A stretch of DNA of 64,000 bases from assembly GCA_964481655.1 (NCBI GenBank), contig CAYZVO010000002.1:62001-126000 (forward strand), in the 5' to 3' direction. Within the stretch, counting starts at the first letter, position 1. The number at the start of each line of letters is the position of its first letter. Made by a program: the position numbers and the translations under genes. The notes under the pieces were generated by a model, which saw nothing but the letters and a program-made list of their open reading frames with translations, was not told where the DNA came from and ran no database searches. The DNA comes from CALDOK01 sp964481655 (lineage in GTDB: Bacteria > Myxococcota_A > UBA796 > JAFGLY01). Shown piece after piece: positions 35,923-43,748 of the stretch.

Positions 35923-37196
35923 GTGAGCGCCAACCACGCCCCGAGGTGCTGCTCACCGGCGCCACCGGCTTCCTGGGCAAGGTCGTCCTGGCCGAGCTGC
36001 TCCGGCGGATGCCCACCGCCCGGATCTGGACCCTGGTGCGCCCCAACGACAACCAGACCGCCCGGGAGCGACACATCCGCGCCGTGCGCATGAGCCCGGC
36101 GTTCCGGGACCTGCCCCGCGAGGACTGGGAGCGGGTCAAGCCCCTGCGCGGTGAGCTGGCCGAGCCCGACCTCGGGATCTCCCCGGCCATGACCCGCCTG
36201 CTGCGGGACCGGCTCACCCACATCGTGCACTGCGCGGCCTCGGTGGACTTCGATCAGCCCCTGATGGCGGCGGCGATCTCCAACATCAGCGGCTGCCTGC
36301 ACTGCCTGGAGCTGGCCAAGTCCTGCGCCGAGCCGCCGGTGATGGTCTCGGTCTCCACCGCCTACGTGGGCCCCCACCCGCCCGACGCCCCCCTGCGCGA
36401 AGAGCTGGTGCCGCTGCCCTGGGACGCCCGGGAGACCTACAACCGGATCCTGGCCGGCGACGCCGACCGCACCGTGCTGCTGGGCACCTCGAAGCATCCC
36501 AACACCTACACGCTGACCAAGTGCCTGGCCGAGCACCTGCTGGTCGAAGAGCGCGGCGACGTGCCTCTGCACATCGTGCGTCCCAGCATCATCTCGGCCA
36601 GTCAGCACCGCCCCGTGCCCGGCTGGATCGACTCCTACGCGGCCTTCGCCGGCTTCGTGGTGCTCATCGGTGCTGGGCGGCTCAAGGCGCTCAAGGCCGA
36701 GCCGGACACCCCCCTGGACATCGTGCCCTGCGACGCGGTGGCCGAGCGCATCGTGGACTGCGCCCTGGCGCCCGCCGATGAGGGCGAGCCGGGTATCCAC
36801 TACGCGGTGGTGGGCCTCGACCGGGCCCCCACGGTCCTCGAGTGCTGCGACCGCATCGTGGAGCACTTCACGGCCAACCCCATCGATCGCAGGCCTGGCA
36901 TGTCGTATGTGGGCCCGGACTCCATGCGCTTCGAGCTCGAGCACCTGCAGCACCACGTGGCCCCGCGCACCCTGGCCACGACCTGGTACGGCCTGCTGGG
37001 CAAGGACCGCAGCCGCCGCGGTGTCAGGCAGCTCTTCCGCCGGGTGAGCTACCTCAACGAGGCCTTCCCGTACTTCACCCACAACGCCTTCGACTTCCGG
37101 GCCGATCGGCCGCTGGACCTGCCCGAGTACGAGTCGGGCGAGTACATCGCCGAGGTCTGCGAGGGTGTGGCGACCTACCTGCTGGGCCGCAAGTAG
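35919..37196 (+). CDS. Thioester-reductase-type SDR (fatty acyl-CoA reductase-like)
   Basis: 425 residues from the GTG at 35919, which overlaps the previous stop. Extended SDR with NAD(P)H motif TGATGFLGK near the N-terminus, HCAASVDF in the fourth strand, SVSTAYVG, and the catalytic Tyr-x-x-x-Lys in NTYTLTKCLAEH. It resembles the male-sterility/thioester-reductase family, which reduces acyl-CoA or carrier-bound thioesters to aldehydes or alcohols. The C-terminal 130 residues fit the sterile-domain region. No adenylation or carrier domain is attached, so an acyl-CoA substrate is more likely. The link to the upstream dehydratase is by operon only. Confidence 0.88.
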   Translation: MSERQPRPEVLLTGATGFLGKVVLAELLRRMPTARIWTLVRPNDNQTARERHIRAVRMSPAFRDLPREDWERVKPLRGELAEPDLGISPAMTRLLRDRLTHIVHCAASVDFDQPLMAAAISNISGCLHCLELAKSCAEPPVMVSVSTAYVGPHPPDAPLREELVPLPWDARETYNRILAGDADRTVLLGTSKHPNTYTLTKCLAEHLLVEERGDVPLHIVRPSIISASQHRPVPGWIDSYAAFAGFVVLIGAGRLKALKAEPDTPLDIVPCDAVAERIVDCALAPADEGEPGIHYAVVGLDRAPTVLECCDRIVEHFTANPIDRRPGMSYVGPDSMRFELEHLQHHVAPRTLATTWYGLLGKDRSRRGVRQLFRRVSYLNEAFPYFTHNAFDFRADRPLDLPEYESGEYIAEVCEGVATYLLGRK

Positions 37197-37206
37197 CGCA
37201 GCGCTC

Positions 37207-37320
37207 CGGCCCCACCCACCCCCCCCCCCCCCACGCCGAGTAAAACACCCCCCCCCCCCCACCCCCCCCTGGGGGGGGTTTGGCCGGCCGCGCCGCCCCC
37301 CTCCGCCCCGACCCGCCCCC
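37207..37320. other. C-rich low-complexity intergenic stretch
   Basis: Repeated runs of 8-14 C with short interruptions between two convergent genes, including a segment where C and G runs face each other before TTT. Either a very stable terminator or error-laden assembly; similar runs occur at 27000 (minus the hairpin) and, as G, at 59690. Confidence 0.6.
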
Positions 37321-37326
37321 ACCTCA

Positions 37327-37363
37327 GGCGATGTCCTGCCGCGCAGCGGTCAGGACGATCGCC
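37327..37363 (-). terminator. Terminator-like hairpin after the gene at 37380
   Basis: GGCGATGTCCTG (37327-37338) pairs with CAGGACGATCGCC (37351-37363) with one small bulge. It begins 17 bases past the stop of the minus-strand gene. There is no long T-tract. Confidence 0.55.
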
Positions 37364-37379
37364 CCAAGGAACCTCGACC

Positions 37380-38018
37380 TTATTTTTCGGCGGTGTTGCG
37401 GCGCACCAGCGGGTGCACCTGCGTCGAGAAGATCTTCTCGATGGCCTTGCTCTGCTCTTCCGCAGGCGGCTCGCCGCCTTCCGGCACCATCAGCTCGGCG
37501 CCGAGGTTCTTCTTGTCGGCGCTGGTCCACTTGATCGACGCGGTGGACAGGGTCAGCTGGCCGTCGTCCTGGCCCTCGGGGGCGGCCTGGTTCCAGGAGA
37601 TCCGGAAGATGGCGATCATGTTCTCCTGGGTCGGCGTGACGTCGAGGCCCTGGAGCTTGGCGCCGGTGCCCTCGGGATCGAGCACGAGCTGCACGGAGGC
37701 GGCGAAGTCGTCGCCGGCCTGGCCCTCGAAGGTGGTGCGCAGGGACTCTTCGGCCCGCTCGACCCAAGGGCGCACGTAGGCGGCCGCGGCGGCGGCCTCG
37801 GCCTTCTCGGACTCGACCTTGGGGCTCCAGATCAGGTAGTAGAACCCGACCAGGCCGCCGAGGGCGAACAGGAAGATCAGGATGACCCAGTGGGAGGCGG
37901 AGGCCTTGGCGGGCTTCTTGTCCTCGGGCTCCTCCGGCGGAGGCGGCGGGGGCTTGGGCATACCGAAGGTCTGGACCTGCGGGCTGCCTGACTTGTTCTG
38001 CTCGTTGCCGGTGGACAT
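37380..38018 (-). CDS. Hypothetical single-pass membrane protein
   Basis: 212 residues. A Pro/Glu/Lys-rich cytoplasmic tail (MPKPPPPPPEEPEDKKPAKA) precedes one transmembrane helix (WVILIFLFALGGLVGFYYLIW). The remaining 140 residues, probably periplasmic, begin with an Ala/Glu helix and have no recognised family. It stands between two convergent or tandem unknowns without operon overlap; the next minus-strand gene upstream ends 30 bases away, so co-transcription is possible. Confidence 0.75.
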   Translation of the reverse strand: MSTGNEQNKSGSPQVQTFGMPKPPPPPPEEPEDKKPAKASASHWVILIFLFALGGLVGFYYLIWSPKVESEKAEAAAAAAYVRPWVERAEESLRTTFEGQAGDDFAASVQLVLDPEGTGAKLQGLDVTPTQENMIAIFRISWNQAAPEGQDDGQLTLSTASIKWTSADKKNLGAELMVPEGGEPPAEEQSKAIEKIFSTQVHPLVRRNTAEK

Positions 38019-38048
38019 GTCTCCTCCAGGGGAACGTCGGGGCCGATT

Positions 38049-39470
38049 CTATCGAACCGGACGGGGAACGCCACCCCGATCACGGCGTCGGTGCGGGAGC
38101 AGCAGAGCGATAGCGGTCACCAGGGCCGACAGCACCCCCATCGGCCCAGCCGGCACGGAGCTACAGCCCCCTCGGTAGTAGTCGAGCTGGCAGGCGTCGG
38201 GTGTGCCGTCACCGTCGTCGTCTTCGGTCACATCGACCACCGTGACATCCACCGGGCCCACGGTGACCTCGTCCAGCCAGGTGAAGGTGTCGATGAAGCT
38301 GAAGTCGCCCTTGCCCTCCTCGCTGTAGTCCCCCCAGGCGTGGGCGTTGTCGTTGGCGCGGGCGGCCTCGTCGTAGCTGCCGGGGTCCACGCCGAGCTCT
38401 CCCGAGCTGACGGCGGAGAGGATGCCGTTGGGCATCGTGACGGCGGCGTCCTGGATGGCCCAGTCGTTCCAGAACATGGCGCGGGGGGCGCGCCCACCGT
38501 CGCGCATCAGCTCGAAGGTGCGCAGGCCGGGGAAGGCGGTCTCGATGTCGTCGGCGATGACGTGCACCTCGCCAGCGGTGACGGTGAGCATGCAGGCGTA
38601 GGTGCCAGGGAGCATGGGCTCGCCGGTGTTGTCCCGACCGTACCAGCGCACGGTGTTGGCGCCGGGCTGGGCCTGGCCGGTGCGGACCACGTCGATGTTG
38701 GAGCTGATGTCGTACTCGTTGTTCCCATCGACGTCGCAGACGATGCGCCAGGTGCCCCCGCTCGAGGTGTCGAAGCGGAAGGTGGCGCCGGCATAGCCAG
38801 GTGCCACGCCGCCGCAGCTGGAGTCGTCGTGGCTGACCCGCAGGTCCCAGGCCTCGGGCACGGCGCAGTCGTAGTCGGCCAGCTCGGGGGGTTGGAGGTA
38901 GAGCCGGTGCCCGGGCGCCACCTTCTGGCGGGTCTGGGAGACCGAGCGGCCCGCGTCGCGGCCCTCGACCCCGGTGCCGTTGGCCAGGATGCGCCACTCC
39001 CGGCCGGCGAGGCCCTCGGCGTCGATCTCGACGACCGCGCTGTGCGCGCCGGCGCCGGACTCCACACGGGCGAAGAAGGAGAAGTCCGCGGCGCTCTGCT
39101 CGTCCCAGACGTCGGTGTCGAAGTCCCAGGCGTCGCTGGACAGGCGGCCCATGCCCGCCGGCGCGCCCATGACCGTCACGTTCCAGAACTCGGACTGGAT
39201 CATGTCGAACTGCAGGGTGTAGGTACCCTCCACCGTGGGCTCCATGGTCTCCTTGGAGGCCAGGACGCCCAGCTCCACGCCGTCGGGGTCGGTGACGATC
39301 ACCTCGCCCAGGCCCCGCCAGGAGATGAGCTCGGTCTCGGGGGCCAGCACGTCCAGGAACAGGGTGGTCTCTGGGGTGATGGGCTGCTCGCGCAGCTGAT
39401 CCCAGCCCTCGGCCTGGGCCTCTGGGGCCAGGGCGGCGCTGGCGGCCATGAGGACGGCGAGGCGGATCAT
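38049..39470 (-). CDS. Secreted protein with MYXO-CTERM-like C-terminal anchor
   Basis: 473 residues; the start overlaps the OmpA-family stop (ATGA). An N-terminal signal peptide (IRLAVLMAASAALAPEAQAE) is followed by a beta-rich body with Ca-type Asp motifs and paired Cys. The C-terminus reads GGCSSVPAGPMGVLSALVTAIALLLPHRRR: an invariant Cys-Ser, a hydrophobic helix and a basic end. This is the layout of the MYXO-CTERM sorting signal, which in myxobacteria directs proteins to the outer surface after myxosortase cleavage. It is coupled to the OmpA-like gene, so both probably act in the outer envelope. Confidence 0.83.
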   Translation of the reverse strand: MIRLAVLMAASAALAPEAQAEGWDQLREQPITPETTLFLDVLAPETELISWRGLGEVIVTDPDGVELGVLASKETMEPTVEGTYTLQFDMIQSEFWNVTVMGAPAGMGRLSSDAWDFDTDVWDEQSAADFSFFARVESGAGAHSAVVEIDAEGLAGREWRILANGTGVEGRDAGRSVSQTRQKVAPGHRLYLQPPELADYDCAVPEAWDLRVSHDDSSCGGVAPGYAGATFRFDTSSGGTWRIVCDVDGNNEYDISSNIDVVRTGQAQPGANTVRWYGRDNTGEPMLPGTYACMLTVTAGEVHVIADDIETAFPGLRTFELMRDGGRAPRAMFWNDWAIQDAAVTMPNGILSAVSSGELGVDPGSYDEAARANDNAHAWGDYSEEGKGDFSFIDTFTWLDEVTVGPVDVTVVDVTEDDDGDGTPDACQLDYYRGGCSSVPAGPMGVLSALVTAIALLLPHRRRDRGGVPRPVR

Positions 39471-41389
39471 GGCGTACCTCCATCGCCGCGGGGTGCCACG
39501 GCCCGGCGCTCCAGGATGACGAACTCCACCCGTCGGTTCTGCGCGCGGCCCTCGGCCGAGCCGTTGTCGGCGATGGGAGCGGCCTCGCCGTAGCCCTCGG
39601 CCGCCAGCCGCGCGGGCTCGACGCCTCGCTCCACCAGATAGGCCACGACCGCCTCGGCCCGGGCCAGGGACAGGGCGAGGTTGCTGTCGTCGCCACCCTG
39701 ATCGTCGGTGTGCCCGCCGACCTCGATCCGGGTGACCTCCGGGTTGGCCAGCAGCACCTCGGCGACCTCGTCCAGCAGGCTGTGGGACTCGGCCTTGATG
39801 ACGGCCTCGCCGGTCTCGAAGAAGACCTTGTCCATGATCACGATGCGGCCGTCCTCGAGCTTGGTGCGGGCTGGCTCGAGGATGATCTCCACGGCGTGTC
39901 GCCCGTCGCGTTCCACCCGCACCGTCTGGAGCTGGGGAGCGAAGTAGGGGGCGCTGAAGGCCATGGGGTGGTCTCCCACCCCGACGATCAACGAGCCCTC
40001 GCCCTCGTCGTCGAGGTCGAGCCAGGGCTCGTAGGGGCCGCAGGGATCATCCTCGGCCAGGAAGCGCACGGTCGCGCGGGGGATGGGCTGGCCATCGGCG
40101 TCGGTGACGCTGACCCGCACCTGGCCCTCGAGCTCCCGGTCGAGCTCGACCACCAGGTCGATGGGGCCCTCGACCGCGGTGACGCTGCCGACACCGGTCA
40201 GGCAGGAGCCCGCGGTGGCCTCGGCGGCCCAGGTGCTGCCGGGCATGGCGCCGTCCACGATCCAGCGTTCACCGGGGCCGAAGCGGCGTTCGCCATCGGG
40301 GCCAGCGAGGGTGAAGTGGACGTCGTCTCGCGCTTGCCCCCGGAACCAGGGCTCGACCACCACCGAGCCGAGCAGGTCGGGGCAGCCGTCGTCGTCCAGG
40401 TAGCCGTTGACCACCTCGGCCTGGTCGGGGCAGGGGTCGTCGGCGTCTCCCACGCCGTCGAGATCCCGGTCCGGAAGAGGCGGCGGTGCGGTGCGTCCCC
40501 AGCCGCCACCCACCACCAGCCGGAACGGCGAGACCCCCGCGCCGCGGCTCAGGCCTGCGGCGGCGCCGGCGCTGAGGTGCAGGGCGTCGCTGATGTGGCG
40601 TCGGTAGGACAGGGTGGCCTCGGCCCCCAGCTGCGTGCCGGCCTGCTCGCTGGGCTGGACGGGGAGGGAGGCGGTGAGCTCGCCGTGCAGGGCCGCGTCG
40701 TCCAGCAGACGCCCAGCCGCGAGGCCCAGCAGCAGGGCGTCGCTGCCCACCAGGTTGGCCAGGTCGATGTCCGGCCCGACCCGAGCACCCAGGTGGCCGG
40801 CGAAGCTCCACTCGGCGCGGGTGGCGCCCGCGGACAGCAGCACGCCTCCGCTGACGCCGCTCTGGCCGCGGAAGAGGGTGTGATCGCCGGTGGGGAGGTC
40901 GAGCCAGGGGAGCAGCCCCAGCTCGAGTCCGGCCCGCTCGAGGGGCGCCAGCTCCGGCGCGGCGAAGCTCGCCCCGATGCGCAGATCGCCAGGGCCCGGC
41001 CCGGTGCTCTCCCCCTCGGCCACGGAGTGCAGGAACAGGGGCATCGACGCTTCGAGCCGCACCAGCTTCGACGGGGCCAGGCCCAGGCCCAGGTTCATGG
41101 CGGCCACCCGCCCCAGGGCCAGGCTGGTGCGCGGGGCGTCGGGATCGCCGGTGACGTGGGTGAGGGGTGCGTGGGCGTACTCCAGCAGGGCCCCGGCGTA
41201 CCAGGACATGGGGACGAAGCGTCCCGGGCGGTGCACGAGCCAGGGATCGTCCAGCTCGCCGTCGTAGGCCATGGGGTGGAAGCCGTGGGCGTCGAGCCCG
41301 GCGTCGATGGTGTCGGCCTGGGCCGGGGGCGTCACGGCCACCATCGGCGCGGCGATCGCGACGCCGATCCACTGGTGTCGGGTGAGCAT
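39467..41389 (-). CDS. OmpA-family outer membrane protein
   Basis: 640 residues with signal peptide (GVAIAAPMVAVTPPAQA). Residues about 30-290 are an aromatic, Gly-rich beta-barrel-like region. A thrombospondin-type-3-like calcium segment follows (DRDLDGVGDADDPCPDQAEVVNGYLDDDGCPD), then Ig-like strands, and a C-terminal OmpA domain (FETGEAVIKAESHSLLDEVA, GHTDDQGGDDSNLALSLARAEAV, AEGYGEAAPIADNGSAEGRAQNRRVEF) that binds peptidoglycan. It would link the outer membrane to the wall. It is co-transcribed with the MYXO-CTERM-like protein. Confidence 0.92.
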   Translation of the reverse strand: MLTRHQWIGVAIAAPMVAVTPPAQADTIDAGLDAHGFHPMAYDGELDDPWLVHRPGRFVPMSWYAGALLEYAHAPLTHVTGDPDAPRTSLALGRVAAMNLGLGLAPSKLVRLEASMPLFLHSVAEGESTGPGPGDLRIGASFAAPELAPLERAGLELGLLPWLDLPTGDHTLFRGQSGVSGGVLLSAGATRAEWSFAGHLGARVGPDIDLANLVGSDALLLGLAAGRLLDDAALHGELTASLPVQPSEQAGTQLGAEATLSYRRHISDALHLSAGAAAGLSRGAGVSPFRLVVGGGWGRTAPPPLPDRDLDGVGDADDPCPDQAEVVNGYLDDDGCPDLLGSVVVEPWFRGQARDDVHFTLAGPDGERRFGPGERWIVDGAMPGSTWAAEATAGSCLTGVGSVTAVEGPIDLVVELDRELEGQVRVSVTDADGQPIPRATVRFLAEDDPCGPYEPWLDLDDEGEGSLIVGVGDHPMAFSAPYFAPQLQTVRVERDGRHAVEIILEPARTKLEDGRIVIMDKVFFETGEAVIKAESHSLLDEVAEVLLANPEVTRIEVGGHTDDQGGDDSNLALSLARAEAVVAYLVERGVEPARLAAEGYGEAAPIADNGSAEGRAQNRRVEFVILERRAVAPRGDGGTP

Positions 41390-41556
41390 GGGGGCCCTCC
41401 TGGAATCCTCTCGGCGCTCCCCTAGTCCGGCCCGAGACGGTGGCGCAAGCAGGGCGGCCGACGTGGAGCTCGTAGAGGTGCTCGCAGAGAGCGCAGCTCC
41501 GGTCTTCCCGGGCTGTGTCTGGCGAACTGGCTGTCCACGGCGACCAGGAGGCTCCC

Positions 41557-41951
41557 GTGCGGCCAGCTCATCTGCTCCCCCTCATGGCGGCAATCGCCTG
41601 CGGAGAGCCGAAGGAACCGGGGGACACCGCCCCGCCGGTGGAGACGGACACCGACACCGGCGTTCCCGGCGCCGACGCCGACGTCTGGCACGACTTCTGT
41701 GGCGAGGCCATCCTGCTGGTCTCGGGAACCTTCTGGTGACCCAGCTGCCAACAGGAAGCCTCCGGTCTGGAGGCCACATACCAGAAGTGCAGCTACCACG
41801 GCCTGAGCTCCCCGGTCCCTCGGGCACGGTGAACAGCCGCGACGACCTCGACGGTCGCCGGCCCACCCTGGTGCTGTTGGCCCCCGGGATGCAGATCGTG
41901 AGCGTGGACGCGGCGGTCAGCGACGCGGTGCTGCCGACGGCCTACCCGTGA
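41557..41951 (+). pseudogene. Redoxin-like lipoprotein with UGA at the first CxxC cysteine (candidate selenoprotein), internally deleted
   Basis: GTG start at 41557 after CAGGAGG. The signal ends in a lipobox (LMAAIAC, Cys15), then an acidic tether. The thioredoxin-like start reads DFCGEAILLVSGTFW, then TGA (41737-41739), then PSCQQEASGLEATYQKCSYHGL. TGA stands exactly where the first Cys of W-C-P-S-C belongs, and a SECIS-like hairpin follows, so selenocysteine (W-U-P-S-C) is plausible. After SYHGL the frame fails: a stop comes at 41830, while another frame ends RRPTLVLLAPGMQIVSVDAAVSDAVLPTAYP, the usual redoxin C-terminus. The central 50-60 residues are missing. Either a decaying selenoprotein gene or an assembly deletion. 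Confidence 0.65.
41737..41774 (+). promoter_or_regulatory. UGA codon with SECIS-like hairpin
   Basis: After TGA (41737-41739), a perfect six-base stem GCCTCC/GGAGGC (41758-41763 and 41769-41774) holds the loop GGTCT. The loop begins 24 bases past the TGA, within the range of bacterial SECIS elements, and the same GGUCU sequence forms the apical loop in E. coli fdhF. Confidence 0.6.
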
Positions 41952-41960
41952 TCGGGATGC

Positions 41961-43748
41961 TCAGTTCTGCTGGTGAGATGCCGCGCCGAGCGCGGCCGCC
42001 TCGTCGGGGCTGGCGCAACAGCGAAACCCCAGGATGGCCTCGCTGTGGTCCCGCGCGCCTTCGGTGCTGAAGTTGCACTGGCCCAGCCCCGAGTTCATGT
42101 TCCAGCCGCCTCCCCGGACCTGCCCGCGGCCCGATGGCCCGACGGTCCACTCCCACAGGTTGCCCGACAGGTCGAACACCCCATCGGGGGTGCTGCAGGT
42201 CTTCTTGGAACCCGAGGGCAACGCCAGCCCATCGTTGCGGCCATCGCGCCCGGCGACCCCGAAGTTGCACGCGGTGGGATCGTAGCGATCGCCGTAGGGC
42301 CAACGGCGGTGGTCGGTGCCGCTGCATGCGAGCTCCCACTCCTCGCCCGTGCAGAGGTGCAGCCCCTCCTGCGCGCAGGTGGCGTTGGCGGCCTCGAAGT
42401 CCAACCCGGCCGTTGGCTGGGCTCCCTCGATCCCCGGGTGCTCGAAGGGCTGGATGCAGAAGCCGGGCTGCGCGACCAGCGGAGCGGGACACGCGGGGTG
42501 AGCTGGTCGATCAGCGCGCGCGGTGGCCGTGTTCAGCGTGTCGGTGTCGCCTCGGCAGCAGCGGAAGCCCAGCTCTGCGTAGGCGGCCTCCGCCGGCGCG
42601 CCAGGGTAGCCTTCAGCGGGGCGACAGCGGCTCTTGAGCTCGTCGACGAACCACGCTCCGCCGCGGACCTCGTACAGCTGCTGGCCCTCCGCGCTGCGGC
42701 GCTCGGGCAGGTCCAGGGGGCTGGCCGTCCACTCCCATACACCCCCGACCATGTCCACCGCCCCGCTGGGTGACGCGCAGCGGGCGTGGCTGCCGGATGG
42801 AGATGGCGTGGCGTGGAGCACGTCGCAGTGGTCGGGCTCGTAGCGATGGCCGTAGGGGTAGGGCAGGGCTTCCACCCCGCCACATGCCAGCTCCCACTCC
42901 TTCACACTGCACAGCCTCTTTCCGGCCCCTTCGCATCGTGCCGCGGCGTCACCGTGGTCGATGCTCACGACGGGGTGTTCGCCGGCTCTGTTCGGGTATT
43001 CGTATCGGTCGATGTAGACATCACCGCCGAGGTGGACCTCGTCGTCGGCGGCATAGCTGCTGGTGGATGAGAGGGTCCGACCCGCCTCGAGGCGCTGACG
43101 CCGGTCCAGCCCGACGTCCGGTGACACCTCGGAGCGGCAGCAGCGGAAGCCCGCCGAGAACACCGGCTGGGCGGGGTCGAGCCGGAAGTCCGGTTGGCGG
43201 GAGTAGCGGCCGGTGCAGTCGGCGTACTGTTCCCAGGTGTACCAGGCACCGCCCTCGACCATGCCCCCCATGCCCGCCCAGTCATCCAGCACCCACTCTT
43301 CGACATTGCCCAGCATGTCCACGACCCCCTCGGCGCTGACGCAGGTGGGCCTCTCTCCCGCCGCTGTGAGGAATGGGGTCGGGTTGTTGCGGCTGGTGAT
43401 GCCGGTGGGCTCGGGCGCGTTGCTGTTGCAGTGTCCGTGTTGGTAGGCGTCGCCGTAGCCGTACCTCGAGCCGGGCGGTGGTCCCTGACAGGCGCGGCGC
43501 CACTCGGCTGCAGTGCAGACTCGCTTTCCAGCGGCAGCGCAGGCCGACTTGGCATCGGCGAGGCCCGTGTACGCGGTGGGGAGCTCGCCGAGGGTGTTGG
43601 GGTGCTCGTAGCGGTCGATCTCGTAGTCCCCGACGATCGGATCGACGATGCGAACCATGCCGCCGTCGTCGCCGGGCTGGGGGGCCGTCGTGCACGCCGA
43701 CGCCAGCAGCGCGACCAGAGCTGTGCGCCCCGCGCGGCTGACCGACAT
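41961..43748 (-). CDS. Lipoprotein with three FGE-sulfatase (SUMF1-like) domains
   Basis: 595 residues from the ATG at 43748, sharing one base with the upstream stop (TGATG). Lipobox LLASAC (Cys19). Three repeats of the formylglycine-generating-enzyme/SUMF1 fold lie at about 40-204, 243-398 and 429-578. Each contains a KRVCTAAEWRRAC-type motif, a DMLGNVEEW-type motif and the ending GFRCC. The catalytic copper-binding Cys pair of true FGE is not evident, so these are probably ligand-binding members of the family. Many Cys suggest disulfides, hence extracytoplasmic. Its position as last gene of the acetyl-CoA synthase operon is unexplained. Confidence 0.88.
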   Translation of the reverse strand: MSVSRAGRTALVALLASACTTAPQPGDDGGMVRIVDPIVGDYEIDRYEHPNTLGELPTAYTGLADAKSACAAAGKRVCTAAEWRRACQGPPPGSRYGYGDAYQHGHCNSNAPEPTGITSRNNPTPFLTAAGERPTCVSAEGVVDMLGNVEEWVLDDWAGMGGMVEGGAWYTWEQYADCTGRYSRQPDFRLDPAQPVFSAGFRCCRSEVSPDVGLDRRQRLEAGRTLSSTSSYAADDEVHLGGDVYIDRYEYPNRAGEHPVVSIDHGDAAARCEGAGKRLCSVKEWELACGGVEALPYPYGHRYEPDHCDVLHATPSPSGSHARCASPSGAVDMVGGVWEWTASPLDLPERRSAEGQQLYEVRGGAWFVDELKSRCRPAEGYPGAPAEAAYAELGFRCCRGDTDTLNTATARADRPAHPACPAPLVAQPGFCIQPFEHPGIEGAQPTAGLDFEAANATCAQEGLHLCTGEEWELACSGTDHRRWPYGDRYDPTACNFGVAGRDGRNDGLALPSGSKKTCSTPDGVFDLSGNLWEWTVGPSGRGQVRGGGWNMNSGLGQCNFSTEGARDHSEAILGFRCCASPDEAAALGAASHQQN

